From assembly GCA_022180725.1 (NCBI GenBank), contig BQMO01000003.1, forward strand, positions 95,694 to 159,693: a DNA stretch of 64,000 bases, in the 5' to 3' direction. Within the stretch, counting starts at the first letter, position 1. Each line of letters begins with the position of its first letter. Below the pieces are notes generated by a model that was not told the origin of the DNA, searched no databases, and worked only from the letters and a program-made list of their open reading frames with translations. Origin of the DNA: Phycisphaerae bacterium (GTDB lineage Bacteria; Planctomycetota; Phycisphaerae; Phycisphaerales; UBA1924). This document shows, one piece after another, positions 8,396 to 18,717 of this stretch. Made by a program: the position numbers and the translations under genes.

Positions 8396-8452
8396 CCCGC
8401 CTCTGGTTGGCGGGTTCAATGTCCCGCGCGGGGCTTTCACCCGGCGCGGGAC
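8396..8452 (-). promoter_or_regulatory. Two stem-loops between nosZ and nosB
   Basis: Directly after the nosZ stop, GTCCCGCGC and GCGCGGGAC arms (8444-8452 and 8421-8429) form a 9-bp perfect stem with a further GGG/CCC extension across one mismatch. A second stem pairs CCCGCC (8414-8409 on the minus strand) with GGCGGG (8401-8396), ending just before the nosB ribosome site. No T-tract follows, so RNA stabilisation or partial attenuation that raises nosZ over downstream genes is more likely than full termination. Confidence 0.55.
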
Positions 8453-8464
8453 CGTGGGGACGTA

Positions 8465-10579
8465 CTACTTCTCCGCGGACGCGGCCTGGACCCCGCCCTC
8501 GGGCGAGGCCTGCGCGCCCTGGCGCGGCTTGACGTGGAGATACCCCATCATCTCCAGGTGCAGCGCCGAGCAGAACTCGGTGCAGTAGAACGGGTAGGTG
8601 CCCGCCCGGTCCGCCGTGAACGTGAACTCCGTGAACTCGCCCGGCTCCAGCGACAGGTTGATGTTGTACCCGCCGATGCAGAACCCGTGCGTCGCGTCCT
8701 GCGTCGTCTCCATCGCCACGATCCGCCACGTCACCGTGTCGCCTTCCATGATCTCCACGTGCTCGGGCGTGAAGTGGCTGCGGATCGCCGTCATGTTCAC
8801 GAGCACCCGGCTGCCCTCACGCGTCACGCCCTCGCTCCCCTTGGTCGGCGAGCGCGGATCGAGCCGCTGTTCGTGCGGGTTCCACCCCACCTCGGGGTAG
8901 ACCGTCCAGGTCTTGAGCTTGTCCGCCTTGATCATCTGGCAGTAGTGCGGCTCGCCCACCCCGATCGGCGAGTCGTACAGCACCGGCATCGTTGTGCCAG
9001 GCTCCACGATGTCGAGCAGCTGGAAGTTCTGCGGCAGCAGCGGGCCCGTCGGCAGGAAGCGGTCCACCGACCACTTGCTCATCGAGATCAGGTAGTTCCC
9101 GTCCGGGCTGACCGTGTCGCCTTCCGCGGCGCACAGGTGCCCGATGTTGTACTGCACGCTCGTCTTGGTCACCAGTTTCCAGGGCTGGTCCGGGTTCTTC
9201 CCGGCGTACTCGCCCCCGAGCGTCCACCGCGCCACCGCCGAATCCAGGAACAGCGACGTGTACGCGTACCCCTTGTTGTCGAACTGCGTGTGCAGCGGCC
9301 CGAGGCCCAGTTCGACCTGGGCTTCTTTCACGGCGTCAAAGTCGAGGATCGGCACGCCGTAGTCGTCGTGCCCGCTGTACGTCTTGTTCGCGATCGCCTT
9401 CTTGATCCGGTCGATCGAGTACACCGTCACGTGCGGGTCCAGTTTGCCCGCCACCACCATGAACTGTCCGTTGGGCGACACGTCCACCCCGTGCGGACTC
9501 TTCGGCTCGGGCGCGAAGTAGAGCAGCCCCTCGGCCACGCTGGTCTCCAGCATCAGCACCGGGAACCCGTTGATCTTCTTGGCCTTGCCCGCCTTGAAGG
9601 CCGCCTCGGCCTTCTTCCAGTCCACGATGTGCAGGTAGTCCATGTCCCGCTTGCTCACCCCCGCCTCGAAGGGCGGATTCCCCTTCTCCACCCCGCCCGA
9701 CGCCATCTCCGCGTTGAACGAGTTGATGAAGAAGAACCCGTCGCTGGGGCCCTTGCCCGCGTCGGCCAGGTCCTGCCAGTACGGGGGAAGTTCCATCGCG
9801 AAGGAGTTGTTCACGTCAAAGCGTCCCTTCGCCCGGTCAAACTTCCACAGCGTCACCATGCCGCGGTACGACTTCTTGTACTCCTCCGGCGGGGCGTACC
9901 CGTAGCCCAGCACGGTGGCGTACTGCCCGCCCTCGATCACGTAGTCGGTGTTCGGGGTCACGAACGCCGCCCCGTGGTCGCTCACGGTCAGCGGGTTTTT
10001 CACGATCTGCTTGGTCTCCCAGTCACGCAGATCGATCACCGCGACGCGGGCGTTGGCCTTGTCCCCGATGAACAGGAACTGCCCGTCGTACTCGCCCCCG
10101 GTCTCCGACAGCGCCGGGTGGTGCGTGTCGCCCCAGAGCACCGGCTTGCCGTTGATCTCCAGCTGCTTGTGGATCGGATCGTTCTCGCCCGCGAAGCCAT
10201 ACCCCTGCCACGATTCAGGCGTGAAGACCGCGATCGACCGCAGCAGCCGCATGCTCGGGACGCCGATCGCGAACACCTGCCCGCTCTGCCCGCCAGAGGA
10301 GAACAGCACGTACTCGTCGTGCCGCCCGCTGGGCATGTAGGTCTTCGTTGCGGCGAGTAGGTCGTCGAGGTTGAGTTTGCGGTCGTTGGCGACCTTGGTC
10401 AGGCGTGCCACCTGCTCGGGGGTCAGTTCGAGAGGTTTGACCTCCTGCGTGGTCCGACGCCGTCGCCCGGGCTGGTCCTGCGCCAGCGCCGTCGATGACG
10501 CGACTTCCATGGCCGCGAGGCCCAGCAGGAGCGTGCACGCCGCGGCCCTGCCGGCCAGATGTCGAATGGAGCGTTTCAT
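8465..10579 (-). CDS. nosZ: NosZ, nitrous-oxide reductase (clade II type)
   Basis: Periplasmic copper enzyme reducing N2O to N2. The 704-aa protein starts at 10579 (AGGAG upstream). Its signal peptide has no twin-arginine motif (MKRSIRHLAGRAAACTLLLG, cleavage near ALAQ), i.e. Sec-type, the hallmark of clade II. CuZ histidines appear in GDTHHP, VSDHGAAF, SPHGVDVSPNG, GLGPLHTQFDNKG and VGEPHYCQM. The C-terminal cupredoxin domain carries the CuA ligands in HGFCIGGYN and YCTEFCSALHLEMMGY. A roughly 40-residue segment between the signal and the propeller (QEVKPLELTPEQVARLTK) is extra relative to short NosZ forms. All catalytic elements look intact. The first nos genes (cytochrome, nosZ) are separated from the rest by stem-loops. 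Confidence 0.97.
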   Translation of the reverse strand: MKRSIRHLAGRAAACTLLLGLAAMEVASSTALAQDQPGRRRRTTQEVKPLELTPEQVARLTKVANDRKLNLDDLLAATKTYMPSGRHDEYVLFSSGGQSGQVFAIGVPSMRLLRSIAVFTPESWQGYGFAGENDPIHKQLEINGKPVLWGDTHHPALSETGGEYDGQFLFIGDKANARVAVIDLRDWETKQIVKNPLTVSDHGAAFVTPNTDYVIEGGQYATVLGYGYAPPEEYKKSYRGMVTLWKFDRAKGRFDVNNSFAMELPPYWQDLADAGKGPSDGFFFINSFNAEMASGGVEKGNPPFEAGVSKRDMDYLHIVDWKKAEAAFKAGKAKKINGFPVLMLETSVAEGLLYFAPEPKSPHGVDVSPNGQFMVVAGKLDPHVTVYSIDRIKKAIANKTYSGHDDYGVPILDFDAVKEAQVELGLGPLHTQFDNKGYAYTSLFLDSAVARWTLGGEYAGKNPDQPWKLVTKTSVQYNIGHLCAAEGDTVSPDGNYLISMSKWSVDRFLPTGPLLPQNFQLLDIVEPGTTMPVLYDSPIGVGEPHYCQMIKADKLKTWTVYPEVGWNPHEQRLDPRSPTKGSEGVTREGSRVLVNMTAIRSHFTPEHVEIMEGDTVTWRIVAMETTQDATHGFCIGGYNINLSLEPGEFTEFTFTADRAGTYPFYCTEFCSALHLEMMGYLHVKPRQGAQASPEGGVQAASAEK

Positions 10580-10581
10580 GT

Positions 10582-10634
10582 CGGGTCTCCTGAAACCCGT
10601 CCGGGCGCTCCCGTCCACACGGACGGGAGGCCCG
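10582..10634 (-). promoter_or_regulatory. Stem-loop and SD-presenting hairpin in the nosZ leader
   Basis: Between the cytochrome stop and the nosZ start, CTCCCGTCC (10608-10616) pairs with GGACGGGAG (10621-10629) around an ACAC loop and extends to 10602/10634 past one bulged base. A second, smaller hairpin (CGGGT/ACCCG, 10582-10599) puts the nosZ ribosome site AGGAG in its loop. This could uncouple nosZ from the cytochrome transcript or modulate its translation; the pairing is seen, the function inferred. Confidence 0.5.
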
Positions 10635-10650
10635 AACGGCGTGTGTGTGA

Positions 10651-11586
10651 CTACTTCGAGGCCGCCGCTTGCCCGGCCGGGCGTTGCAGCGTGCGGACGT
10701 ACGCGATGATGTCGAGCAGGTCGTCTTCCGAGAGCGCGGGGTTGCCCCCCTTGGCGGGCATGCCCACGCCCGTGGTGTTCTTCGGATCGCTCGGGTCGCG
10801 CCCGCGCTTGATGAACGCCAGCAGCGCGTCGTCGTCGAGCGAAGCGACAAACTCGTTGTGCACGAGCGGCTTGCCGTTGCCCTTGATGCCCACCCCGCCC
10901 GGCCCGTGGCAGGCGATGCACGTCGTCGCGTACAACTTCGCGCCGCTGGCGATGTACTCGGCCAGTTCCGCGTCCCCGCCCGCCGCCGCCATCGCCGCGG
11001 CCTTCTCCGCCTCCGTCACCGGCGCCGTCGTGAGAACCAGCGGGGGCAGTTCGGGCATCCGCCGCGGGTCCTGCAGCCCGCGCACGTACGTGACCACCGC
11101 ATCCAGGTCCGCGTCGGTCAAGTCCGGCCGCCCGGCCCGCGGGGGCATCGGCACTGCCGCGTTCGGGCGTCCGGCGATAATGAACTCGCGGAACGCGTGG
11201 TCGTCGAACCGGGCCACCAGGTCGCTGCGCGTCAGATCCTTGCCCAGCCCGCCCTGCCCGTCAGGCCCATGGCACGCCGCGCAGACCGTGACGAAGACCT
11301 CGCGACCTTTGACGGCGACCTCGAGCGGGAGCGACGGCCCCGCCGGCGCTTCGGCGAGACGCTCCCAGGCCTGCGTGGCCTCATACGCGGCCTGCTGGGC
11401 CGCCCGCATCTCCATCGCCCCGCGGTACGTCAGCCACCCCGTCATCGCGAGCATCGGGGCGCAGATCGCAAACCCCCACGCCGCGGCCTCGCCCAAACGA
11501 CGGAATCCGCTCCCGAACTCCGGCCTCCATGGCGCATCGTGCTCGGAGGCGGACCGACCCATTCCGGCTTGCTTTTGAGTGTTCAT
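10651..11586 (-). CDS. Membrane-anchored di-haem cytochrome c
   Basis: A 311-aa protein with a cytoplasmic N-terminus, one membrane helix (residues 36-54) and two class I cytochrome c domains outside the membrane. Haem motifs are CAACH (102-106) and CIACH (223-227); likely Met ligands sit in VPMPPRAG and GVGMPAKGG. As the first gene of the nos operon it probably carries electrons from the quinol pool or a bc-type complex to NosZ, the job done by NosC-type cytochromes elsewhere (inference). Start at 11586 is preceded by AGGGGAC. A candidate promoter lies 40-67 bases upstream. No nosR, nosG or nosH is in the window. Confidence 0.9.
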   Translation of the reverse strand: MNTQKQAGMGRSASEHDAPWRPEFGSGFRRLGEAAAWGFAICAPMLAMTGWLTYRGAMEMRAAQQAAYEATQAWERLAEAPAGPSLPLEVAVKGREVFVTVCAACHGPDGQGGLGKDLTRSDLVARFDDHAFREFIIAGRPNAAVPMPPRAGRPDLTDADLDAVVTYVRGLQDPRRMPELPPLVLTTAPVTEAEKAAAMAAAGGDAELAEYIASGAKLYATTCIACHGPGGVGIKGNGKPLVHNEFVASLDDDALLAFIKRGRDPSDPKNTTGVGMPAKGGNPALSEDDLLDIIAYVRTLQRPAGQAAASK

Positions 11587-11625
11587 GGCACGTCCCCTGA
11601 ATCAAACAAACGATATATCGATCTA

Positions 11626-11653
11626 TTTATATACTTATCAAATCCACAGTCAA
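11626..11653 (-). promoter_or_regulatory. Candidate promoter of the nos operon
   Basis: On the minus strand TTGACT (11653-11648) and TATAAA (11631-11626) are 16 bases apart within the only markedly AT-rich stretch of the region. A 10-bp palindrome, CGATATATCG (11611-11620), lies immediately downstream over the expected transcript start and could be an operator. No FNR/NNR-type TTGAT-N4-ATCAA box is visible. Confidence 0.55.
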
Positions 11654-11765
11654 CAAGTTTGCAAAAAAAACTGACCATGATCGAGGAGTTGCGATGCGTG
11701 TTCGCAGGAAGTTCGCATCCGGCACATTCCGGGGTCATCCTTGTGCGAACTGATCCCTAGCGTTC

Positions 11766-13721
11766 ATGGTGGAACTACTCGCACCGGCCACGGCGATTAT
11801 CGCGGCGGGGTTCACGATCCCCGTCGTGCTGGCCCTCTATCTGCTGAAACTGCGCCGAAGGCCGGTGCGCGTCTCGACGGTGCGGTTCTGGCCGGTCGCG
11901 ACGGCCGATGCGCAGGCCAATGTCCCGTGGCGGATGCTCCGCCCGTCGTGGCTGCTGTTTCTTCACCTGATACTGGCGACACTGCTCATCATCGCGGCGG
12001 GCCGTCCGACACTCCCCGCACGCTTCGGCGCGGGTCATGCGGAGGGTGAACGCCTCGTGATCGTGCTCGATGCGTCCGCGTCGATGTCGGCCCGCGACGG
12101 GGGCCCGGACGGAACCACGCGGCTCGAGGCGGCCAAGGCACTGGCCCGTGAGGCCGTCGCGGACATCATGCGTGGACCGGCCCGCCGCCCCATCGCCGTG
12201 GTAGTCTTGGCCGCGCATGCCCGACTCGTGACGGACTTCACCACGTCGTCCGCCGCCGTGCGGGGCGGTATCGACGCCATCGAACCGACCGACGAGGTCG
12301 GGAATCTCGATGCGGCGTGCGCCCTGCTCGCGGCACTCGGCGGGCGCGACGAGGACACCCCGCTCCGCACATGGGTCTTCAGCGATGGGGCATTGTCAAC
12401 CACGAACTCACCGCCGAGCCTGCCCGGCCCGGTCGAGTTCCGGCGCGTCGGCCCCGCGCCGCGCGCGCCGCGCGACAACGCAGGGATCGTGACGCTGGCC
12501 GCTCGGCGCGATGAGCACGAATCGGCGATGGTCCGCGTCTTCGTCGACCTGCTCAGCACAGCCCATGAGCCGCGCACCATGCCGCTCCTCCTCACGCTCA
12601 ACGGCGAGGTCGCGGCCAGCCGCGCCGTGGAACTTGCCGCGGCGACGGACGAACCCGCGCGGGCCGCGTGTTCGATCGAGGTGTTCGCACCCGGCGGGGG
12701 CGTGCTGCGCGTGTCAATGCCGCGGGACGATCTCCTCGACGCCGACAACGCTGCGGCGGTGGTGATCGCGCCGATCCGCCGCCCGGTCCTCTGGCTCGTG
12801 CGTCCCGAGGGCCGGGCGGACGACACGACGCGTCCCGGGTCGTGGCTGCTCGCCGAGGCGTTGGAGGAACTCCGCCCCGCACGGCTCGAGCGGATGAACG
12901 CCGGGGAGTACGCCGCCCGTGCGGCGCTGGGAGAGGTGCGCTTCGCGGACCTCGTGCTCTTCGATCGAATCGAGCCGAAGGTGCTTCCGCCATGCCCGAC
13001 CATGCACCTGGGCGCGACGCCGCGGATATCCGGCATGGCGACCGCCGAGGGCACGAGCGGTGCCGACGACGTGGTGTACTGGGATCGCGCGCACCCGGTG
13101 CTGCGGTACGTCGCGCTCGACGCGCTCGTGGTCACCGCGGCGAGCCGGATCACGATCTCGGATTCTCGCGCCGTCGCGACCCTGGCCCAAGGCACGCGCG
13201 GCCCGCTGATCGTGCTCGCGAACGACGGCGGCACGGAACGACTGATCGTCGGCTTCGACCTGTCCGACTCGAACTGGCCGATGCTCCCCGGGTTTCCGGT
13301 GTTCCTGGCGTCCGCGGTCGATTCACTCACCCGCGCGGGCGAGGCGGCGATGGGGACGAGCCTCCGCGCGGGCGAGGCGGCGAGGGTGGAGGCGATCTAC
13401 ACGGGCGAGGTGGTCCTCCGCGGGCCGATCACGATCACTCAGGCCGTGCACGGTCCGGGTCCGACCAGCGTGGGGCCGATCCCACGCGCGGGGGTGTATT
13501 TCGCGCAGAACACGGCCCGGAATACGCCCGTCGCCGTGAACGTGGCCGATGCCGGCGAGAGCACGCTGGCGACCCATGACGACCTGCCGGCGTTGCGCGC
13601 TCCGAGCCAGGGCGCGGGCGATGACGCCGCCCGGCGTGAAGTCTGGCACTGGTTCGTGGCAGTGACGGTGGTGCTGCTGCTGGTCGAATGGGTCGTCTAC
13701 GCCCGGGCGACGCGGGTGTAG
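11766..13721 (+). CDS. BatA/VWA-domain membrane protein, 651 aa
   Basis: The N-terminus holds two membrane helices around a basic loop (LYLLKLRRRPVRVSTVRFWP), the arrangement of the aerotolerance-type BatA N-terminal domain. A von Willebrand A domain starts near residue 97 with the metal-site motif DASASMS (102-108). A long extracytoplasmic region follows and a final helix (FVAVTVVLLLVEWVVY) re-enters the membrane. Such proteins work with MoxR ATPases, and one is encoded 1 kb downstream at 14774. It is divergent from the nos operon and convergent with the SMP-30 gene, whose stop codon abuts its own. Molecular role is unknown beyond the family. Confidence 0.85.
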   Translation: MVELLAPATAIIAAGFTIPVVLALYLLKLRRRPVRVSTVRFWPVATADAQANVPWRMLRPSWLLFLHLILATLLIIAAGRPTLPARFGAGHAEGERLVIVLDASASMSARDGGPDGTTRLEAAKALAREAVADIMRGPARRPIAVVVLAAHARLVTDFTTSSAAVRGGIDAIEPTDEVGNLDAACALLAALGGRDEDTPLRTWVFSDGALSTTNSPPSLPGPVEFRRVGPAPRAPRDNAGIVTLAARRDEHESAMVRVFVDLLSTAHEPRTMPLLLTLNGEVAASRAVELAAATDEPARAACSIEVFAPGGGVLRVSMPRDDLLDADNAAAVVIAPIRRPVLWLVRPEGRADDTTRPGSWLLAEALEELRPARLERMNAGEYAARAALGEVRFADLVLFDRIEPKVLPPCPTMHLGATPRISGMATAEGTSGADDVVYWDRAHPVLRYVALDALVVTAASRITISDSRAVATLAQGTRGPLIVLANDGGTERLIVGFDLSDSNWPMLPGFPVFLASAVDSLTRAGEAAMGTSLRAGEAARVEAIYTGEVVLRGPITITQAVHGPGPTSVGPIPRAGVYFAQNTARNTPVAVNVADAGESTLATHDDLPALRAPSQGAGDDAARREVWHWFVAVTVVLLLVEWVVYARATRV

Positions 13722-14687
13722 TCAGCGCCCGGCGCCCTTGTTCACGGCCTTGATGGTCCACACGCTGCGCCCCGCGGTGATCAGCACCTGCCGCCCGTCC
13801 TTGCCGCCGAACGCCAGGTTGCTCGCCCCGGGCACGGTCAGTTCCCCAACCTTCTCGCCCGCGGGGGAGAAGACCGTGATGCCCATGAGGCCCGTGGTGT
13901 AGACGTTGCCCACCGTGTCGCAGCGAAGCCCGTCGGCCCGCCCGCGGGCGCGGGGGTTGTCGCTGGTCAGCGTCGCGAAGACGCGCCCATTCTCCAGCGT
14001 GCCGTCGGTGCGTACGTCGAAGACGTGCACGGTGTTGGCGCGGAAGTCGTTCACGTACAGCCGCTTCTCGTCGGGCGAGAAGGCCAGCCCGTTGGGCGCC
14101 TGGAGCGACTTGTCGAGCGGCGTGACGACCCCCTCGGGCGAGACGCGGAAGACCGCGAGGAAGCCCAGTTCCAGGGCTTTCGCGTCGGTAAAGAACGTCG
14201 GATCGGTGAAGTACACAGACCCGTCGGACTTCACCACCAGATCGTTCGTCGCATTCAGACGCTTGCCCTCGAAGGTGTCGGCCACCACGACCGCTTCGCC
14301 CGGGGTGCCGTCGGCGTTCACCGGCACGCGGGTGATCCGCCGCGCGTCGCTCTCGGCCTGATAGATCGCGCGTTTCGCGTCCACCGCCGTGCCGATGGCC
14401 TGGCCCGAGGGCCGCCGCCAGACTTCGGGCTTGCCCTCCCCCGTCCACTTCCACACGGTCCCGCCCTTCTGGTCGCGCTCGCAGAACAGGAAATACCCGC
14501 CCTCCGCCGTCGGCACCCAGCACGGGCCCTCGACGAACTGGTGCCCCTCGCTCACGAGCACGCACGCGTCATCCTCGAAGAGCGACGGTTGCGCCGGCGC
14601 CTTGGGCGCTTCGGGAGGCGTGGTCGGGGCGGGCGGCGGCGCGGGGGGTTGAAGGACGAGCACGACGGCGAGTGCGGCGAGCAGCAT
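13722..14687 (-). CDS. SMP-30/gluconolactonase-like exported protein
   Basis: A 321-aa six-bladed propeller of the SMP-30/gluconolaconase family. Metal-site residues are visible: Glu53 in FVEGPCW, Asn in LNATNDLVV, and the Asn/Asp pair in PNGLAFSPDEKRLYVND. A short hydrophobic N-terminus (MLLAALAVVLVLQ) followed by a Pro-rich linker suggests export or lipid-free anchoring in the periplasm. Family members open sugar lactones; the true substrate is not readable. It is divergent from moxR by 86 bases and its stop touches that of the VWA gene. Confidence 0.85.
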   Translation of the reverse strand: MLLAALAVVLVLQPPAPPPAPTTPPEAPKAPAQPSLFEDDACVLVSEGHQFVEGPCWVPTAEGGYFLFCERDQKGGTVWKWTGEGKPEVWRRPSGQAIGTAVDAKRAIYQAESDARRITRVPVNADGTPGEAVVVADTFEGKRLNATNDLVVKSDGSVYFTDPTFFTDAKALELGFLAVFRVSPEGVVTPLDKSLQAPNGLAFSPDEKRLYVNDFRANTVHVFDVRTDGTLENGRVFATLTSDNPRARGRADGLRCDTVGNVYTTGLMGITVFSPAGEKVGELTVPGASNLAFGGKDGRQVLITAGRSVWTIKAVNKGAGR

Positions 14688-14773
14688 GGATCGACTCCCA
14701 AAGACTGCGATGCGAGGCGGACGCGAACGGTATCACCGGCGCACGCCCCGTGCCGGGGTACGATTCACACCCC

Positions 14774-15810
<1,037 letters not shown>

Positions 15811-15814
<4 letters not shown>

Positions 15815-17496
15815 TCGACGTTGTCGCCAGAATGGGTCGCGTCGTGTGTGCCGCGTGGCCGATGGTCGCGGTGGTTTCGATCCCCGCGGTGCATGCGCAG
15901 CCGACCACTGTTGACGCGACGGGACGCCTGCACGCACCGGTCGGACGCCCGCTGATCGTTCCGATCGCCGCGCCCGTCGAAGGCCGCCCGCTGGCCACGC
16001 TCGACGATGGGCGCGCGATCCCCGCACGGGCGTACCGGCTCACCGTGACGCCCGCGGGGTTCGATGCCTGGCTCGGGCCGGTGTTCACGTGGACCAGCGG
16101 GCCGATCGACGCGAAACACACGCCGGCAAGCGGCGGTGCGTACGTGTGTGTCATCGAACCGCCCATCGAGGCGGTGGGCCGCGATCTCATCATCACCGGC
16201 GAACGCCGCGCCGTGAACTGGCTCCCCTCGCCCGACACTCTTCCGCGGGACGAAACCGGACGCGAGGTCTGGGCGCCTCAGCAACCCGCGGTGATGCCCG
16301 CGGACGCCCTGGGTCTGCCGCGCTTCAGCGTCGAAGCGAAATCACCCGTGACTCGGTGGCGGTATCGCCTGCTGACCGACGGGCTGCACCCCGACACCGC
16401 GCCGTGCGACGGGCCCTTCGCCGATGCCGTCATCGAAGCGATGGCGCGGCAAGAGGAGGACCGTTGGCGCCTCGCGCTCGCTTGGCTCTGGGGGGCGGAC
16501 CCGGAACTGGCGTCCCGCGTCAGGGCGCGCCTCGCCGCGGTGATCGAGTTCGAACCCGGGCAGTGGGCGCCGGCCTGGGCCGTCGAGCCGTTCCGCCTCC
16601 GCCGACTCCTCGACGACCTGCTCATGCAGAACATCACCCCGCCCCAACGTGCCGGGCTGGGCGAGCGCTGGCTCGCGGAACTCCCACCCCTGGCCGCGTG
16701 GGTGGTCGATGACGGGGGCGTGCTCGACCCCGCGACACGGTCCGTTCGCCCCACGATCGCCGTCGCCAGCCTGCTCGACCGCTCGACCCTCGCCTGGGCC
16801 ACCTGGGGCACCCCGAGCGACGCGAACCCCGACCTTCAGCCCATGCCCCCCATGACCGTGCGGACCTTCACCTTCCGCGAACCCACGCCCGAACCGCCCG
16901 CCTTGCGATCAGCCACGGCGTATCTCGGCGGCACGTCGATCGCGCTCGGAACCTTCGCAAGGGCAATGGCCGCCAAGCCCCCGGGATTGCAACTTCGGAA
17001 CTTCTATCCCGATCAGTCGATGAACGGCCTGATGTCCGGTACGTTCGAGAGCAACCCTCCCGCCTGGTCCACCGCCGCGAGGCTCTATCGGGTGCCCGCG
17101 CGCTCGGGCAAGGTGGCGCCCGTGTGGGGCCTCTTCGTCGAATGCGCAATCGCTCCGGGCGAGGGGGTGGACTCCCACGAGCACCTCGATGTCTTCCTCG
17201 GCCCGGTCCGCACGCCGCGGCATGTGGTTCGTTTCTGGCGGGACGGTCGCGTGGAACATCTGGACGGCGCCGGGGACACGGACGGGATGTCCTCACGGGT
17301 CTATCGCGGTGGCGATCGATGGTCGATCTCCCTCACCCTGCCACGCGACGCCGTCGAGCCGGGCGGCGTGCTCCGCCTTGGGCTGGTGCGACACGATGCC
17401 CGCGGACGACGGTCTGCCTCGCCGCGGGCCATGCTCCCGTGGCAGACCGAACCGTCCCGGCTGGCTATAGATGTCACGGCGTGGGACGACTTCTAG
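15811..17496 (+). CDS. Secreted protein of unknown function, 561 aa
   Basis: The start overlaps the moxR stop by 4 nt. A signal peptide (cleavage near VHA-Q, residue 29) precedes a large extracytoplasmic protein. The C-terminal 190 residues (from SATAYLGGTSIALGTF) look like an all-beta carbohydrate-binding or DOMON-like sandwich (LYRVPARSGKVAPVWGLF, VDSHEHLDVFLGP). I do not recognise a catalytic family. Coupling to MoxR suggests it belongs to the same surface or metal-assembly system, but that is inference. Confidence 0.75.
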
Positions 17497-17499
17497 AAA

Positions 17500-17580
17500 A
17501 GGCCGGGGTGGGATTCGAACCCACGAAGCTTGCGCAACGGATTTGCAATCCGCTCCATTTGTCCACTCTGGCACCCGGCC
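17500..17580 (-). tRNA. tRNA-Cys (GCA)
   Basis: Read on the minus strand, the acceptor arms GGCCGGG (17580-17574) and CCCGGCC (17507-17501) pair fully. The anticodon stem GCGGA/TCCGT encloses TTGCAAA with anticodon GCA, and the T-arm GTGGG-TTCGAAT-CCCAC is perfect. The variable region is longer than usual (about 12 bases), giving 81 nt. CCA is not encoded. Confidence 0.93.
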
Positions 17581-17685
17581 CAGGGAACCAAGCGTAGGGC
17601 GACGCCCGCCGTGATTCGAGGTCCCCGCCCCCTCACGCCGCGGGTAGGATCACGCCGATGGAGTCCCCATCGGCAAGGAGGCGTC

Positions 17686-18636
17686 ATGGATTTGGGGATT
17701 TGGCTGGTGGCCGTCGTGCTCGCGCAGCCGCAGGGCACCCCCCCCTCGCGCGATCCGGCTCTGACCAGCCCCGCGGTGGAAGACCGCCTGGTCGAGCAGC
17801 AACGCAAGTCGCTGAACACCGACCCCATCGCGCCCGTCGCACGCCCGCCAGCGCAAACCGCGATTCCCGGCGTTCCCCCGCCTCGCGGCGTCACACTCTC
17901 GATCTCGGGTCGGGCGCGCCTTCCCGAGGGCGCCTTCCTTGATCCCACGCCCGGGCTCATCCGCCGCGCCTCAACCGGCGATGTGATCTTTGACCCGCTC
18001 CCCCGCGCCGACGGCACGCCGTTGCCCCCGACGTTCATCCTCCTGCCGTGCGCACTCCTCGCCGACATCCTCGCCGGCGAAGCGGATCGGACAGTCGTCC
18101 TCGGCGGGCAGGCGTTTTCGTACCAGGCCAGGCCTTACCTGCTCCCCACGATCGTCTTGCACGATGATGTCCCCGCGATCACCCCCGCCGACGCGACGCG
18201 CCCTCACCCCGCGTCGCCGGTCGATGCCGAGATGTCCGCCGCCGACCTCATCAAGGCCATGGAAACCGGCGCCATCCCCCGCACCATCATTCCGCTCGAC
18301 CAGGTCGAAGATCCGCGGTCCAGGTCGGCGCTGCCGACCGAGCAGGCCGACGACGGCAAACTCCTCGTAAACCGGCGCGCCCGCATCGTGCGACTTCCTC
18401 AGGCGGGCGGACGGTTCGGCGTCACGTTCGACAACGACCACGACAGCCCCACCTCCGGGCCGCTCGTCCTGCTTCCGTGTCGCGCGCTGGAACGTCTGGA
18501 GGCCACCGCGTCTCACCGGGGCGACGCCGCCGCTTATACCGTCAGCGGGCGCGTTTATACCTTCGATGGGCAGTCGTACCTTCTCCCCGTGTTCGTCCAG
18601 GTGCAGCGGCAGACCGACGTCACACCCATGCAATAG
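17686..18636 (+). CDS. Hypothetical protein with internal duplication, 316 aa
   Basis: A textbook AAGGAGG sits four bases before the ATG at 17686. The first 13 residues are hydrophobic (MDLGIWLVAVVLA) and may be a signal or anchor. Two related halves are visible: the first contains ILLPCALLADIL then GGQAFSYQARPYLLP, the second VLLPCRALERLE then SGRVYTFDGQSYLLP. This points to an internal duplication of an about 90-residue beta domain, joined by an acidic linker around residues 175-225. I do not recognise the family. It stands alone between tRNA-Cys and the ABC exporter genes. Confidence 0.75.
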   Translation: MDLGIWLVAVVLAQPQGTPPSRDPALTSPAVEDRLVEQQRKSLNTDPIAPVARPPAQTAIPGVPPPRGVTLSISGRARLPEGAFLDPTPGLIRRASTGDVIFDPLPRADGTPLPPTFILLPCALLADILAGEADRTVVLGGQAFSYQARPYLLPTIVLHDDVPAITPADATRPHPASPVDAEMSAADLIKAMETGAIPRTIIPLDQVEDPRSRSALPTEQADDGKLLVNRRARIVRLPQAGGRFGVTFDNDHDSPTSGPLVLLPCRALERLEATASHRGDAAAYTVSGRVYTFDGQSYLLPVFVQVQRQTDVTPMQ

Positions 18637-18717
18637 CCACGCAACCCGCGCACGCGTCGCGGACCGCGCGCGACGGGCCGGCACGCTCGCCCGGTTCGTC
18701 GCCGTAGACTCCCGCCC

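Noticed and set aside
11601..11660. FNR/NNR-type box upstream of the nos operon
   Set aside because: TTTGAT occurs twice but never in the TTGAT-N4-ATCAA arrangement.
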